64,000 nt of DNA from positions 6,999 through 70,998 of the forward strand of contig DETD01000016.1 in NCBI GenBank assembly GCA_002362105.1, in the 5' to 3' direction. This stretch comes from Bacteroidales bacterium UBA3297. Its GTDB lineage: Bacteria; Bacteroidota; Bacteroidia; Bacteroidales; Paludibacteraceae. This document shows positions 1-8,294 of this stretch, piece after piece. The notes below the pieces were generated by a model, which worked only from the letters and a program-made list of their open reading frames with translations, was not told the DNA's origin and made no database searches. The translations under genes were made by a program, and so were the position numbers. Positions within the stretch are counted from its first letter, which is position 1, and each line of letters begins with the position of its first letter.

Positions 1-4
1 GATT

Positions 5-1018
5 TTAGTCGAAAGTTGAAAACAGTGTTTCACGTGAAACATCGAAGTTTTTGGAAATACTGTCCATTATATCGAATAATTCTTGTTTTGTGTTTGCTTT
101 CAGCATCGCAATTCTAGTTGACTTGAAGTTGTCGATTCCTTTGAAGAGTGGCGATGTTGCGATGTGTCGTCGGGTATGTACAATTCCCCGCTGTTCACCC
201 AGCATTTCAATATTATTTTCGGCTTGTTCTTTCAGTATGTTCAAATAGAAGTCAAAATCTTTTTTTTCTGCCTTTTCACCGGTTTCCAAATAATGCTTTA
301 TCTCTTCAAAAATCCATGGTCTGCCTATACTTCCACGGCCAATCATAATGGCGTCTACACCATACTTGTCGAAGCATTCTTTTGCACGTTCTGGTGTGGT
401 GACGTCGCCATTTCCGATGATTGGAATTTTAATTCTCGGATTCTTTTTTACTTCACCAATCAGTGTCCAGTCTGCTTGTCCGGTATACATTTGTGCCCTT
501 GTTCTACCGTGTATGGTCAGGGCTTGTGCGCCACAGTCTTGAATTTGCTCGGCCAAATCGGGCATTACAATGCTGTTATCATCCCAGCCAAGACGTGTCT
601 TTACGGTAACTGGTGTTTTCACCGCAGAAACTACAGCCTTTATTATTTCCATCATTTTGGGTATTTCTTTCAATAATCCGGCACCACCGCCTTTACCTGC
701 TACTTTTTTAACCGGACAACCGAAGTTTAAGTCTATAATGTCAGGATGTGCGCTTTCTGCCTTTATTGCTGCTTCTCTAATAGGTTCTGGGTCTCTTCCA
801 TAGAGTTGGATGCCTACTGGTCTTTCGAAATCTGATATTTTCAATTTATTTTCGCTGTTAGGCACATTTCTGATTAAAGCATCGGCCGAAATGAATTCAG
901 TATACATCATATCGGCTCCAAAACGCTTGCATAATATACGAAAAGCAGGGTCTGTAACATCTTCCATTGGAGCTAAAAACAATGGTTTTTCTCCAAAATC
1001 TAAGGTGCCTATCTTCAT
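5..1018 (-). CDS. dusB: tRNA-dihydrouridine synthase, DusB-like
   Basis: Flavoenzyme that reduces uridine to dihydrouridine in the D-loop of tRNA, in the cytoplasm. The 337-residue protein shows the FMN-barrel start APMEDVTDPAFR (residues 16-27), the catalytic-cysteine motif NFGCPVKKVAGKGGGAGLL with Cys101, the TIHGRTRAQMYTG segment, and the phosphate-binding IIGNGDV and MIGRGSIGRPW motifs. Length is normal for DusB. The start ATG ends at 1018 and lies just downstream of a good Bacteroidota promoter; the gene diverges from the U32 peptidase. Its last codons contain a perfect parS site (26-41), which is read in this frame as DVSRET, so the C-terminus has accommodated a centromere sequence. Assignment to the DusB subgroup rather than another Dus is by general similarity. 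Confidence 0.93.
   Translation of the reverse strand: MKIGTLDFGEKPLFLAPMEDVTDPAFRILCKRFGADMMYTEFISADALIRNVPNSENKLKISDFERPVGIQLYGRDPEPIREAAIKAESAHPDIIDLNFGCPVKKVAGKGGGAGLLKEIPKMMEIIKAVVSAVKTPVTVKTRLGWDDNSIVMPDLAEQIQDCGAQALTIHGRTRAQMYTGQADWTLIGEVKKNPRIKIPIIGNGDVTTPERAKECFDKYGVDAIMIGRGSIGRPWIFEEIKHYLETGEKAEKKDFDFYLNILKEQAENNIEMLGEQRGIVHTRRHIATSPLFKGIDNFKSTRIAMLKANTKQELFDIMDSISKNFDVSRETLFSTFD
26..41. promoter_or_regulatory. parS: parS site 1 (perfect)
   Basis: The 16-base palindrome TGTTTCACGTGAAACA is identical to the canonical bacterial parS site bound by ParB. It lies inside the 3' end of dusB. Confidence 0.9.
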
Positions 1019-1038
1019 TTGTTGGGTAATTTGTTATG

Positions 1039-1070
1039 CAAAATTACTTGTTCTATTCCAACCCGCCAAA
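1039..1070 (-). promoter_or_regulatory. Promoter of dusB
   Basis: On the minus strand, TTTG (1067-1070) is followed after 20 bases by TAATTTTG (1039-1046). This matches the Bacteroidota sigma-ABfr -33/-7 consensus and is placed 20 bases before the dusB start codon. Confidence 0.7.
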
Positions 1071-1100
1071 CTTTGTGTTTTCCAATCCGCTCTAAATTTG

Positions 1101-1108
1101 TAACTTTG
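1101..1108 (+). promoter_or_regulatory. -7 element upstream of U32 peptidase gene
   Basis: TAACTTTG matches the TAnnTTTG -7 element and sits 21 bases before the ATG at 1130. The nearest TTTG (1072-1075) is 25 bases away, longer than the usual 19-20, so the -33 element is uncertain. Confidence 0.5.
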
Positions 1109-1129
1109 CCGAAATTTAAATGATAGAAT

Positions 1130-2389
1130 ATGTCAGAACTAAAACGCTCCGATATTGAAATAATGGCTCCTGTAGGCTCTTACGAAAGTCTTGCTGCAGC
1201 TATCCAGGGTGGTGCCAATTCAGTTTATTTTGGTATCGACAAGTTGAATATGCGCTCTCGTTCGGCCAATAATTTTGGTACAGAAGACCTCAGGAATATA
1301 GTGCGCATCTGTAAAGAAAATGGGTTAAACAGTTATCTTACCCTCAATACGGTGATGTATAACGATGACCTTAGCCTTATGCGCGAGATTGTTGATGTTG
1401 CCAAGGAGGTCGGTTTAACAGCTATTATTGCCAGCGATGTGTCTGTGCTTCTTTATGCCAAACAGGTTGGGGTAGAGGTTCACCTTTCTACCCAGCTCAA
1501 TATAGCCAATACCGATGCGGTAAAGTTTTATTCTGCTTATGCCGATGTTGTGGTTTTGGCACGTGAAAACAATATGGATCAGGTTAAAGCTATACACGAA
1601 TCCATCGTTAATGAGAATATCTGTGGTCCTTCAGGAAAACCTATCCGTATTGAAATGTTCTGCCATGGAGCCCTTTGTATGGCAGTTTCTGGCAAGTGTT
1701 ATTTAAGTTTGCAGAACTATGCTGCGTCGGCCAACCGCGGTGCTTGTTACCAATTATGTCGTCGTTCGTATTTACTTACTGACAAAGAAACTGGTGAGGA
1801 GATTGAAGTGGATAACCAGTATTTGATGTCGCCAAAAGATTTAAAGACTATTCATTTTTTAAATAAGGTTATTGATTCTGGTGTAAGAGTACTTAAAATA
1901 GAGGGTAGGGCTCGTGGTCCGGAATATGTGAAAACTGTAGTTTCTTGTTATAACGAAGCCGTCAATTCAATTTTAGATGGCACTTATAATGAAGCTAAAA
2001 TTGCTGAGTGGGACGAGCGGTTGAAAAAGGTGTTTAACCGTGGTTTTTGGAATGGCTATTATTTGGGTCAGCGACTTGGAGAATGGTCAAACGTTTATGG
2101 TTCGGGTGCTACTAAGAAAAAAGTCTATGTTGCAAAAATCAACAAACACTTTAGCAAGATAGGAGTAGCAGAAATTTATCAGGAGACTAATGCTGGAATT
2201 AACGAAGGTGACGACTTGATTATAGTAGGACCTACAACAGGTGTTGTGGAATGTAAAGCTGAAAATATGATGGTCAACGATAAGGTTGTTAATCATGTTT
2301 CACGTGGAACAGTGTTCTCAATGAAGGTTCCCGTTAAAGTTAGACCCTCTGATAAAGTTTATAAAATGGAAGATACTTCGAATAATTAA
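1130..2389 (+). CDS. U32 family peptidase, TrhP (YegQ)-like tRNA hydroxylation protein
   Basis: The 419-residue protein carries the U32 signature EMFCHGALCMAVSGKCYLS at residues 175-193, followed by the paired-cysteine stretch RGACYQLCRRSY. The characterised family member TrhP (YegQ) acts in prephenate-dependent 5-hydroxyuridine formation at tRNA position 34; other U32 proteins are called collagenases, so the tRNA role is inferred from the overall match and the cysteine cluster. No signal peptide is visible, consistent with a cytoplasmic protein. It is divergent from dusB, another tRNA-modification gene. A one-mismatch parS (2296-2311) is embedded near the 3' end, encoding HVSRGT. The gene ends just before a strong terminator. 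Confidence 0.87.
   Translation: MSELKRSDIEIMAPVGSYESLAAAIQGGANSVYFGIDKLNMRSRSANNFGTEDLRNIVRICKENGLNSYLTLNTVMYNDDLSLMREIVDVAKEVGLTAIIASDVSVLLYAKQVGVEVHLSTQLNIANTDAVKFYSAYADVVVLARENNMDQVKAIHESIVNENICGPSGKPIRIEMFCHGALCMAVSGKCYLSLQNYAASANRGACYQLCRRSYLLTDKETGEEIEVDNQYLMSPKDLKTIHFLNKVIDSGVRVLKIEGRARGPEYVKTVVSCYNEAVNSILDGTYNEAKIAEWDERLKKVFNRGFWNGYYLGQRLGEWSNVYGSGATKKKVYVAKINKHFSKIGVAEIYQETNAGINEGDDLIIVGPTTGVVECKAENMMVNDKVVNHVSRGTVFSMKVPVKVRPSDKVYKMEDTSNN
2296..2311. promoter_or_regulatory. parS: parS site 2 (one mismatch)
   Basis: TGTTTCACGTGGAACA differs from the parS consensus at one position. It lies within the U32 peptidase coding sequence. Confidence 0.7.
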
Positions 2390-2413
2390 TTCGATTAGTT
2401 TGTATAAAGAATA

Positions 2414-2447
2414 AGAGTATGTACTGTTAGTGCATACTCTTTTTTTA
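2414..2447 (+). terminator. Rho-independent terminator after U32 peptidase gene
   Basis: An 11-bp stem (2414-2424 with 2430-2440) with a 5-base loop is followed by seven T residues, 24 bases after the stop codon. Confidence 0.85.
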
Positions 2448-2474
2448 TAGGATGTAAATGCTTATACTATGTAG

Positions 2475-2490
2475 TGTTTCACGTGAAACA
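2475..2490. promoter_or_regulatory. parS: parS site 3 (perfect)
   Basis: TGTTTCACGTGAAACA, perfect match, intergenic. Confidence 0.9.
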
Positions 2491-2527
2491 TCGTTTTATT
2501 TTTTTAGAAATGTATAATCTGCTTTAT

Positions 2528-2543
2528 TATTTCACGTGAAACT
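2528..2543. promoter_or_regulatory. parS: parS site 4 (two mismatches)
   Basis: TATTTCACGTGAAACT keeps the central TTTCACGTGAAAC core; only outer positions 2 and 16 differ. It starts 53 bases after site 3. Confidence 0.65.
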
Positions 2544-2664
2544 TCGATATACAGTTAAATAACTTATTGTTTGATGTGCTGCTTAAATACTTTATTGAAT
2601 TTAAATATGAGTGTTTTATTATGTAATTATCCTCGATTTTATTATGAATATATATTACTTATTG

Positions 2665-2680
2665 TGTTTCACGTGAAACA
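2665..2680. promoter_or_regulatory. parS: parS site 5 (perfect)
   Basis: TGTTTCACGTGAAACA, perfect match, intergenic. Confidence 0.9.
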
Positions 2681-2851
2681 TGGTGCTTTTTAATTAGTAA
2701 ATAGATTAGTCTTTGATGAATGTGAATTTATAACTTTCTATACTCGATAGTGTATTGTATATATTTGAAGTTTTTTATTTCTGTTTGTCGTAGATATGAG
2801 TCTTGAGGATTTATTTAAATAGGTTTGATAAATATACGCTTCTAAAATATG

Positions 2852-2867
2852 TGTTTCACGTGAAACA
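2852..2867. promoter_or_regulatory. parS: parS site 6 (perfect)
   Basis: TGTTTCACGTGAAACA, perfect match, ending three bases before the stop codon of the OmpA-like gene. Confidence 0.9.
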
Positions 2868-2870
2868 CTA

Positions 2871-3344
2871 TTAATTTGTAGTTATCTTTATATTGCTGTT
2901 AAGTTGATTTTGCCACTCGAATTTAGGATTTTCTATTTCTGGTTCGTTTGTACCATTTCCTTGAATTGACATATCTGCGTTTAGTCCGGCTATCTTAAAC
3001 TGGTGGCAGAGCCAAGTGGCCTTTCTTCTTGATCTTCTTTCAGCCTTTCTTGAATCCTCTTTAATGTTGCTGTTGCCTTCTAATAGGTAGCTGTCTTTCC
3101 CTATTTCTATAAGTGTTTCTGTAGTTTCTTTTATTATGGTTTTTGTAGGTATGTCTATTTCTTTGTTGCTTTCAATAAAGTAGAGTGTAATGTCTAAATC
3201 AATATCCTCAATTATCCGATCTTGTGTAACTAGCTCGCTGTCTAAATTTGGATTGATCTTGTTTTTTGGATAGGCCGTGCTGCTGATTAGAAAAGCACAA
3301 AGCAGTAAAACTAATTTAAGTGTATGGCGTTTCACGTGAAACAT
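2871..3344 (-). CDS. Small exported protein with degenerate OmpA-like C-terminus
   Basis: 157 residues. The start MFHVKRH is itself encoded by a parS palindrome (3328-3343), followed by a hydrophobic stretch LVLLLCAFLISS and a likely signal-peptidase I site near STA-YP. The C-terminal half (about residues 90-155) has the spacing of an OmpA-like peptidoglycan-binding domain: RKAERRSRRKATWL in place of the usual LSxxRA helix, then a QGNGTNEPEIEN loop and a final NIKI strand. The match is weak and several canonical residues are missing, so this is a suggestion. It is last in the likely uvrC-dtd operon, 37 bases after dtd. If ParB binds over the start codon, expression could be affected. Confidence 0.65.
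   Translation of the reverse strand: MFHVKRHTLKLVLLLCAFLISSTAYPKNKINPNLDSELVTQDRIIEDIDLDITLYFIESNKEIDIPTKTIIKETTETLIEIGKDSYLLEGNSNIKEDSRKAERRSRRKATWLCHQFKIAGLNADMSIQGNGTNEPEIENPKFEWQNQLNSNIKITTN
3328..3343. promoter_or_regulatory. parS: parS site 7 (one mismatch) over a start codon
   Basis: CGTTTCACGTGAAACA differs from the consensus only in the first base. Read on the minus strand it supplies codons 1-5 of the OmpA-like gene (start codon at 3344-3342). Confidence 0.75.
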
Positions 3345-3381
3345 AGTTTTAATGGTTTATTATGTTGTTTCTTTTTTTAGT

Positions 3382-3834
3382 TTATTCTCTGTTTTGGGAA
3401 TCTATCCAAATTGTAGTTGGACCATCGTTGATTAGTTCTACTTTCATATCTGCACCAAACTCACCAGTGCCCACTTCCTTACCTAAATCGTTGCTGACTT
3501 GTGCTACAAACTTTTCGTACATCGGAATAGCAAAGTCAGGTTTCGATGCTTTAATGTATGAAGGTCTGTTTCCTTTTTTTGTTTGTGCGTGCAGCGTAAA
3601 CTGACTTACTATTATTATGTCTCCGTTTTCATCGATGACCGATTTATTCATTACTCCATTCTCATCTTCAAAAATACGAAGGTTGACAATTTTACCAGAG
3701 AGCCACTTTATATCTTTATCGGTGTCTCTGTCTTCAATGCCAACTAAAACTAACAGGCCTCTTCCAATGGCCGATTTAACCTTGCCTTCAATTGTGACCG
3801 ATGCTTGATTTACTTTTTGAATTAGTATTCTCAT
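3382..3834 (-). CDS. dtd: D-aminoacyl-tRNA deacylase
   Basis: Hydrolyses D-amino acids (and mischarged glycine) from tRNA, acting as a cytoplasmic chirality proofreader. The 150-residue length is exact for the family. The two active-site motifs are present: SQFTL at residues 77-81 and the Gly-Pro motif NDGPTT at 136-141. It lies 55 bases downstream of uvrC in the same direction with a perfect parS site in the gap, and is followed by the OmpA-like gene; the three are probably co-transcribed. Confidence 0.95.
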   Translation of the reverse strand: MRILIQKVNQASVTIEGKVKSAIGRGLLVLVGIEDRDTDKDIKWLSGKIVNLRIFEDENGVMNKSVIDENGDIIIVSQFTLHAQTKKGNRPSYIKASKPDFAIPMYEKFVAQVSNDLGKEVGTGEFGADMKVELINDGPTTIWIDSQNRE

Positions 3835-3869
3835 TTCTGTTTTATTTTATTTGTTCGATGAATAGGTGG

Positions 3870-3885
3870 TGTTTCACGTGAAACA
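3870..3885. promoter_or_regulatory. parS: parS site 8 (perfect)
   Basis: TGTTTCACGTGAAACA, perfect match, in the 55-base gap between uvrC and dtd. Confidence 0.9.
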
Positions 3886-3889
3886 CTTT

Positions 3890-5818
3890 TTATTTTTTAT
3901 CTTCTTTATCGTTTGTTACGAGTGCTTCGTAAATAATTTTTGCTTTGCTTGGCCCAACCACTTTTTCTAATTCCTCAAGTGGTTGTTCTTTTATTCGTTT
4001 AATACTTTTGAATGTCTTTATTAGTAATTCTTTTGTCTTTTCTCCTATTCCGTTGATGTCGTCAAGTATGGAATGTGTTTGACGTTTACTCCTTTTGTCT
4101 CTATGAAATGTAATGGCAAAACGGTGCACTTCGTCTTGTATATGTCCTAGTAATCGGAAAACCTGACTGTCTTTACTCATACCTACAACAAGTGGTGGAA
4201 ATCCAAATAACAGTTCGTGTGTGCGGTGCCTGTCGTCTTTTGCCAATCCGGCTATTGGTATATCGAGGTGTAGCTCGTCTTCTACGACCTGGCGGATGAC
4301 TTCCATCTGTCCGGCTCCTCCATCTGCAATTATCAGGTTCGGCAACTGTGCACCTTCATTTACCATGCGTGTATATCTGCGGCGGACTACTTCCTGCATC
4401 GATGCGTAGTCGTCTGGTCCGATTACCGTTTTTATGTTGTATTTACGGTAGTCGTTCTTGCTTGGTTTTCCCATTTTGAAAACCACACATGCGGCCACTG
4501 CATCGGTACCGCTGATGTTTGAATTATCGAAACATTCAATTTGAACAGGCAGTTCTTTTAGGTGAAGCTCGTTTTTAATGTCGGTCAGCAGTTTTACCGC
4601 ACGCTGCTCCGGATTGAATTTCTCCATTCTTTTCAACCGGTCGAATCGGTATTGTTTTACATTTTGCATCGACAGATCGAGCAGTTTCTTTTTGTCACCG
4701 CGTTGTGGTACGGTTATAACTGCGCCGTCGAAATTGTATTCAATTTCAAATGGCAGCAGTATCTCTTTGCTTACACTTTTAAAACGCTCTCTCATTTCGG
4801 TAATGGCAGATGCTAGTATTTCCTCTTTCTCGTCGTCCGTCTTTATTTTATACTCGAATGTGTATGCCTGGTTAATGGTGCCATGCACAACCTTCAGGTA
4901 ATTGACAAATGCGTTGTCGTCGTCGATGTCAATTGAAAATACGTCGATGTTGTGGAGCGTAGGACTTACAATAGTGGATTTTGATTTGAAATTGCCGATT
5001 TGCTCGATTTTTTCTTTGATTTCTTGGGCTTCTTCGAACTTCAGTTCTTCGGCTGCTTCCATCATTTGTTTGGTCAGATATTCTTCGAGCGTATCGAGGT
5101 CTCCTTTTAGAATATACTTGATTTCTTCGATGTTTTTGTTGTATTCCGCCTCTTTTTGTTTTCCTTCACAACAACCGTAGCATTTCTTGATGTGGTATTG
5201 TAGACAAACCTTGTATTTGTCTTCCCATATTTTCAGGGGATCGAGGTTGTAGTTGCAGGTGCGTATTTTATATAGGCTGTGAATTAGTTCCAGCACAGTC
5301 TTCATAGCTGGTATATAGGTGTAGGGACCGAAATATTGCGAACCGTCGTGTATAAGCTGACGTGTATAGAAGATGCGCGGATAATGCTCGTTTTTGATTA
5401 CTATCCACGGATAAGTCTTGCTGTCTTTTAAAAGAATATTATATTTTGGCTGATGCTTCTTTATAAGTGCGTTCTCAAGCAGCAAAGCATCTTGTTCGCT
5501 GTTTACTACCACATATTTCAAGTCGCAGATCTGGCTGACCAAAACCCTTGTCTTAAGGTTATGCTGGTGGTTCTTGTTGAAGTAACTGGAGACACGCCTT
5601 TTCAGGTTGACAGCCTTACCCACGTAAATAATTGTTCCCTCCTTGTTGAAGTATTGATATACGCCAGGACTTTCAGGTAGCGATAGTACTATCTGTTTAA
5701 GATTGCTGGGAAGAACTTTGTCTGCATCGCCGTGCAGTGCGGCACCTTCGTCGCTGCTTGCTGCATTTTTTTCCGTAGGTGTATTTTCCTCTTCTCTCTC
5801 TTTTTCGTCTTCAGTCAT
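3890..5818 (-). CDS. uvrC: Excinuclease ABC subunit C
   Basis: Endonuclease making both incisions in nucleotide-excision repair, working with UvrA and UvrB. Domains in order: GIY-YIG nuclease at about residues 50-130 (PGVYQYF, IIYVGKAVNLKRRVSSYF), a cysteine cluster (CLQYHIKKCYGCCEG), a UVR UvrB-binding motif around residue 255 (ELKFEEAQEIKEKIEQI), the RNase H-like second nuclease (ECFDNSNISGTDAVAACVVF; IADGGAGQMEV) and tandem helix-hairpin-helix at the C-terminus (INGIGEKTKELLI). It is 642 residues. The first 40 residues form an acidic, low-complexity extension before the GIY-YIG domain, so a later start cannot be excluded. It heads the uvrC-dtd group. Confidence 0.96.
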   Translation of the reverse strand: MTEDEKEREEENTPTEKNAASSDEGAALHGDADKVLPSNLKQIVLSLPESPGVYQYFNKEGTIIYVGKAVNLKRRVSSYFNKNHQHNLKTRVLVSQICDLKYVVVNSEQDALLLENALIKKHQPKYNILLKDSKTYPWIVIKNEHYPRIFYTRQLIHDGSQYFGPYTYIPAMKTVLELIHSLYKIRTCNYNLDPLKIWEDKYKVCLQYHIKKCYGCCEGKQKEAEYNKNIEEIKYILKGDLDTLEEYLTKQMMEAAEELKFEEAQEIKEKIEQIGNFKSKSTIVSPTLHNIDVFSIDIDDDNAFVNYLKVVHGTINQAYTFEYKIKTDDEKEEILASAITEMRERFKSVSKEILLPFEIEYNFDGAVITVPQRGDKKKLLDLSMQNVKQYRFDRLKRMEKFNPEQRAVKLLTDIKNELHLKELPVQIECFDNSNISGTDAVAACVVFKMGKPSKNDYRKYNIKTVIGPDDYASMQEVVRRRYTRMVNEGAQLPNLIIADGGAGQMEVIRQVVEDELHLDIPIAGLAKDDRHRTHELLFGFPPLVVGMSKDSQVFRLLGHIQDEVHRFAITFHRDKRSKRQTHSILDDINGIGEKTKELLIKTFKSIKRIKEQPLEELEKVVGPSKAKIIYEALVTNDKEDKK

Positions 5819-6343
5819 ATTCCAAATTTTCTTTGTATAGCTTTCAACTTTAAAATTACAATTTTATTTTGGTTGAACTTCCCATTTTAAATTTCAACCT
5901 TTAGCCGAACTCAAAAAAATGGAACGACAACACAAATTTTCGTGCAATGCAACTCTTTTTTGAAGATTTTGTGCGAAAAATAGAAAAAAACGATGAAATG
6001 GACGTTTTTTTGCTTATTTCCTCTAAATTCGTATTGCAGTAAATTTCTTATTTTTTTTATTTAACTTATTAGTATATAATTAAATAAAGTAAAAATTACC
6101 TAATTTTAACCCGTTGAGGTTAACGAATTTGACGCTGTTCTTTGTAGCTGTTCAAATAAAATAAAAAAATGGGAGTATGGAGGACGGAGAAAATATCATG
6201 ATGTTAAAAAAAGAGTAAACCCAGTTTTGAAAAATCGATGGCTGTTATTTGGTGTTTATCGTCGAGAATGTTTTTTGTCTGTTTCACTTAAAATTGTAAC
6301 TTTGCGTAATCTCTGCATTTTACTTTAAACTTTTACAATTTGT
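5819..6343. other. AT-rich intergenic region, no gene seen
   Basis: Separates the divergent uvrC and the secreted protein gene at 6344. It contains the well-formed promoter at 6274-6304. No supportable reading frame or hairpin was found in the remaining part; the uvrC promoter presumably lies at the left end but has no clear consensus match. Confidence 0.6.
6274..6304 (+). promoter_or_regulatory. Promoter of the gene at 6344
   Basis: TTTG (6274-6277), 19-base spacer, TAACTTTG (6297-6304). Predicted transcript start is about 30 bases before the ATG. Confidence 0.75.
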
Positions 6344-6940
6344 ATGAAAAAGATAATCTCTATTCTATGTTTGATTATTTGTCCGCTACTATCATATTCA
6401 GCTAAACATGTTTTGTTCTCGGGTATACCTATGGGTGGACCAAAAGAGCAGTTTTACGAAAAAATACAGAAAAAGGGATTTCAGCGCATACCTTGTCCTG
6501 AGTGTGTTGAAGACACAACTAACAACAAAGCTTATTTTTGGGGTACTTACCGTGGTTTTTCCAATTCTATTATTCAAGTTTCTGGTTTTAGAAAAGAAGG
6601 AAAAAATGTAGATAAGGTGGTGGTTATGCTAGATGCATGTAACTCATGGAGAGCTCTTTACGATTACTATGCCAAGATTAAGCAATCGTTGGCCAAGGAA
6701 TACGGACATCCAAAGGAATGTAGGGAAATGTTTCACATAAATGGGCAGCCAAAAACCGATTCCGACCTTTTTATCGAAGTACAGCAAGGTAATTGTGAGT
6801 ATGTTTCTATTTTCTCGTCAAAGCGTGGAGCTATTATGGTTTCCATTGTTTATGTAAACAAACAGGCGAGGGTTTATGTTACCCATATCGACAAGGGTGA
6901 TGTTGAAAACACCCTTAAATATAATAATCCAAGAAATTAA
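6344..6940 (+). CDS. Secreted hypothetical protein
   Basis: 198 residues; family not recognised by name. A typical signal peptide (MKKIISILCLIICPLLSYSA) predicts export to the periplasm or outer membrane. The start of the mature part, HVLFSGIPMGGPKEQFYEKI, followed by KGF, resembles a layout common in Bacteroidales hypothetical secreted proteins. A CPEC motif sits near residue 50. Single-gene unit with its own promoter and terminator. Confidence 0.8.
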   Translation: MKKIISILCLIICPLLSYSAKHVLFSGIPMGGPKEQFYEKIQKKGFQRIPCPECVEDTTNNKAYFWGTYRGFSNSIIQVSGFRKEGKNVDKVVVMLDACNSWRALYDYYAKIKQSLAKEYGHPKECREMFHINGQPKTDSDLFIEVQQGNCEYVSIFSSKRGAIMVSIVYVNKQARVYVTHIDKGDVENTLKYNNPRN

Positions 6941-6957
6941 TTGGCTATCAGTTATAT

Positions 6958-6997
6958 AAATACTCAATCGGTTAGTCTGGTTGGGTATTTTATTTTA
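6958..6997 (+). terminator. Terminator after the gene at 6344
   Basis: Stem AAATACTCAA (6958-6967) pairs with TTGGGTATTT (6981-6990) with one G-T pair, followed by a T-rich tract. Confidence 0.7.
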
Positions 6998-7160
6998 TAG
7001 ATTCGATAAAAAAGTATTAGTTCTCCTTTCTTTTTTTAATAGTGTATGTGGTCTTTTTCTTTCGTTTCTTAAAACTAATTATGCTGATTAAAACTACGTC
7101 ATCTATCATTCTAAGTATTAAAAAAGAATACTTTTGGTGATGATTAATGTTTCTTTGGTT

Positions 7161-8042
7161 ATGAGGTACATTTTTATTCTTTTATTACTTCCTCTTACGC
7201 GTCTTTTGTTTGCTTCTGGTGCTACAGATGTAGCATTTAAAGGATTAAATGGCCCTGTAAAGTATAGAGAGGAGGGTTCGGAAAAATTCTGGTTCGACAA
7301 GGATGGATATCTGGTTTGTGCTTTCAAGTGTAATACAGTTGGAGTGTGTTTTTCAAGGTATGAGTATTACAAACATTTTTTCGATAAAAACGGTAAAAGA
7401 ATTAAAACCATCGTATACACTGATAGTCTGTTTACCCGGAAACGAGACTATCTTACTTACAAATACGATGAAGAAGGTCGGTTGGTAGATATCCGATCAA
7501 AATACTTTACTTCATCCTTCATTGCTAAAGAAGAACCTTCTCCAATTACGTACTATAAGAAATATGCTAAAGGTAAGCCTAATTCATCGGCTGTATCTAA
7601 GAAAAAGAAGAAGATGGTTTACTGTCATTACGACGGAAATGGGAAGTTATGCCTCGTTAAAACGGCTTATGATGGTGGTGTCAGTATTGAGAGAACATTT
7701 GAAGACGATAAATTGTTGTGTTTCGATATTTTACGAAATGATAGTTTGATTTATACTGAAAGTTGGGTTTATGCTAAAAATGGAAAACTATTAGAGTATA
7801 ATTTGGGTTGTGATACCTGCACTAAAGATTTTGTCCGTGATAAATGGACTTATAATAACGAAGGACAACTTATTGAAAAACAAATAAATCATAAAAATTA
7901 TTTTAATGGTATCTCAACATCTAGTCAGAATTGTATAGTTACTTATCTGTACGACGAATGGAAAAACTTGGTAGGCGAGGAGTGGCGGCAAAATGTAAGT
8001 GGTCATATTATTCAGAAAAAGTTTCCTATATCCTATTATTGA
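7161..8042 (+). CDS. Exported protein with YD/RHS-like repeats
   Basis: The frame is open from a TTG at 7134, but a -7 element (TACTTTTG, 7129-7136) there would place the transcript start near 7143, so I favour the ATG at 7161, which gives the signal peptide MRYIFILLLLPLTRLLFASG. The mature protein holds at least four short repeats of the YD type, such as YKYDEEGRLVDIR, HYDGNGKLCLVK, WTYNNEGQLIEKQ and YLYDEWKNLVGE. Such repeats occur in Bacteroidales surface proteins, but no toxin or enzyme domain is attached. Function unknown. Confidence 0.72.
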   Translation: MRYIFILLLLPLTRLLFASGATDVAFKGLNGPVKYREEGSEKFWFDKDGYLVCAFKCNTVGVCFSRYEYYKHFFDKNGKRIKTIVYTDSLFTRKRDYLTYKYDEEGRLVDIRSKYFTSSFIAKEEPSPITYYKKYAKGKPNSSAVSKKKKKMVYCHYDGNGKLCLVKTAYDGGVSIERTFEDDKLLCFDILRNDSLIYTESWVYAKNGKLLEYNLGCDTCTKDFVRDKWTYNNEGQLIEKQINHKNYFNGISTSSQNCIVTYLYDEWKNLVGEEWRQNVSGHIIQKKFPISYY

Positions 8043-8294
8043 TTTTTTCTATCTGAGCGTTTGTTTTTTTATAAAATGTATCTGTACTAAGCTTTGGTGG
8101 TACAGTGCCGTTAGAATCAAAGAAAATAGCCTTATTTTGAATTATTCTCCGATTTAATCGGTGCTTATTTGTGTTAAGGACGACACTTTTGTTTATCGAT
8201 GTGAAAATAGTACCCGTTCGGGGCTAATTTTTATTAAAATAAAAAATATAGACCCTAACGTGGCTAAAAACCGAAATTTAACTAAAACATAATC

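Larger units (their letters stand above)
2390..2870. other. Non-coding AT-rich region carrying four parS sites
   Basis: About 480 bases between the convergent U32 and OmpA-like genes. Apart from the U32 terminator it holds four parS copies (2475, 2528, 2665, 2852) and no convincing open reading frame. I saw no cluster of DnaA boxes (TTATCCACA), so this looks like a centromere region and not oriC itself. Confidence 0.75.

Noticed and set aside
2390..2870. oriC in the parS-rich intergenic region
   Set aside because: AT-rich, but no DnaA box array was seen and no dnaA or dnaN is adjacent. parS sites alone mark proximity, not the origin.
6725..6740. Further parS-like sequence (TGTTTCACATAAA)
   Set aside because: Only one half of the palindrome matches; it lacks the GTGAAAC arm.
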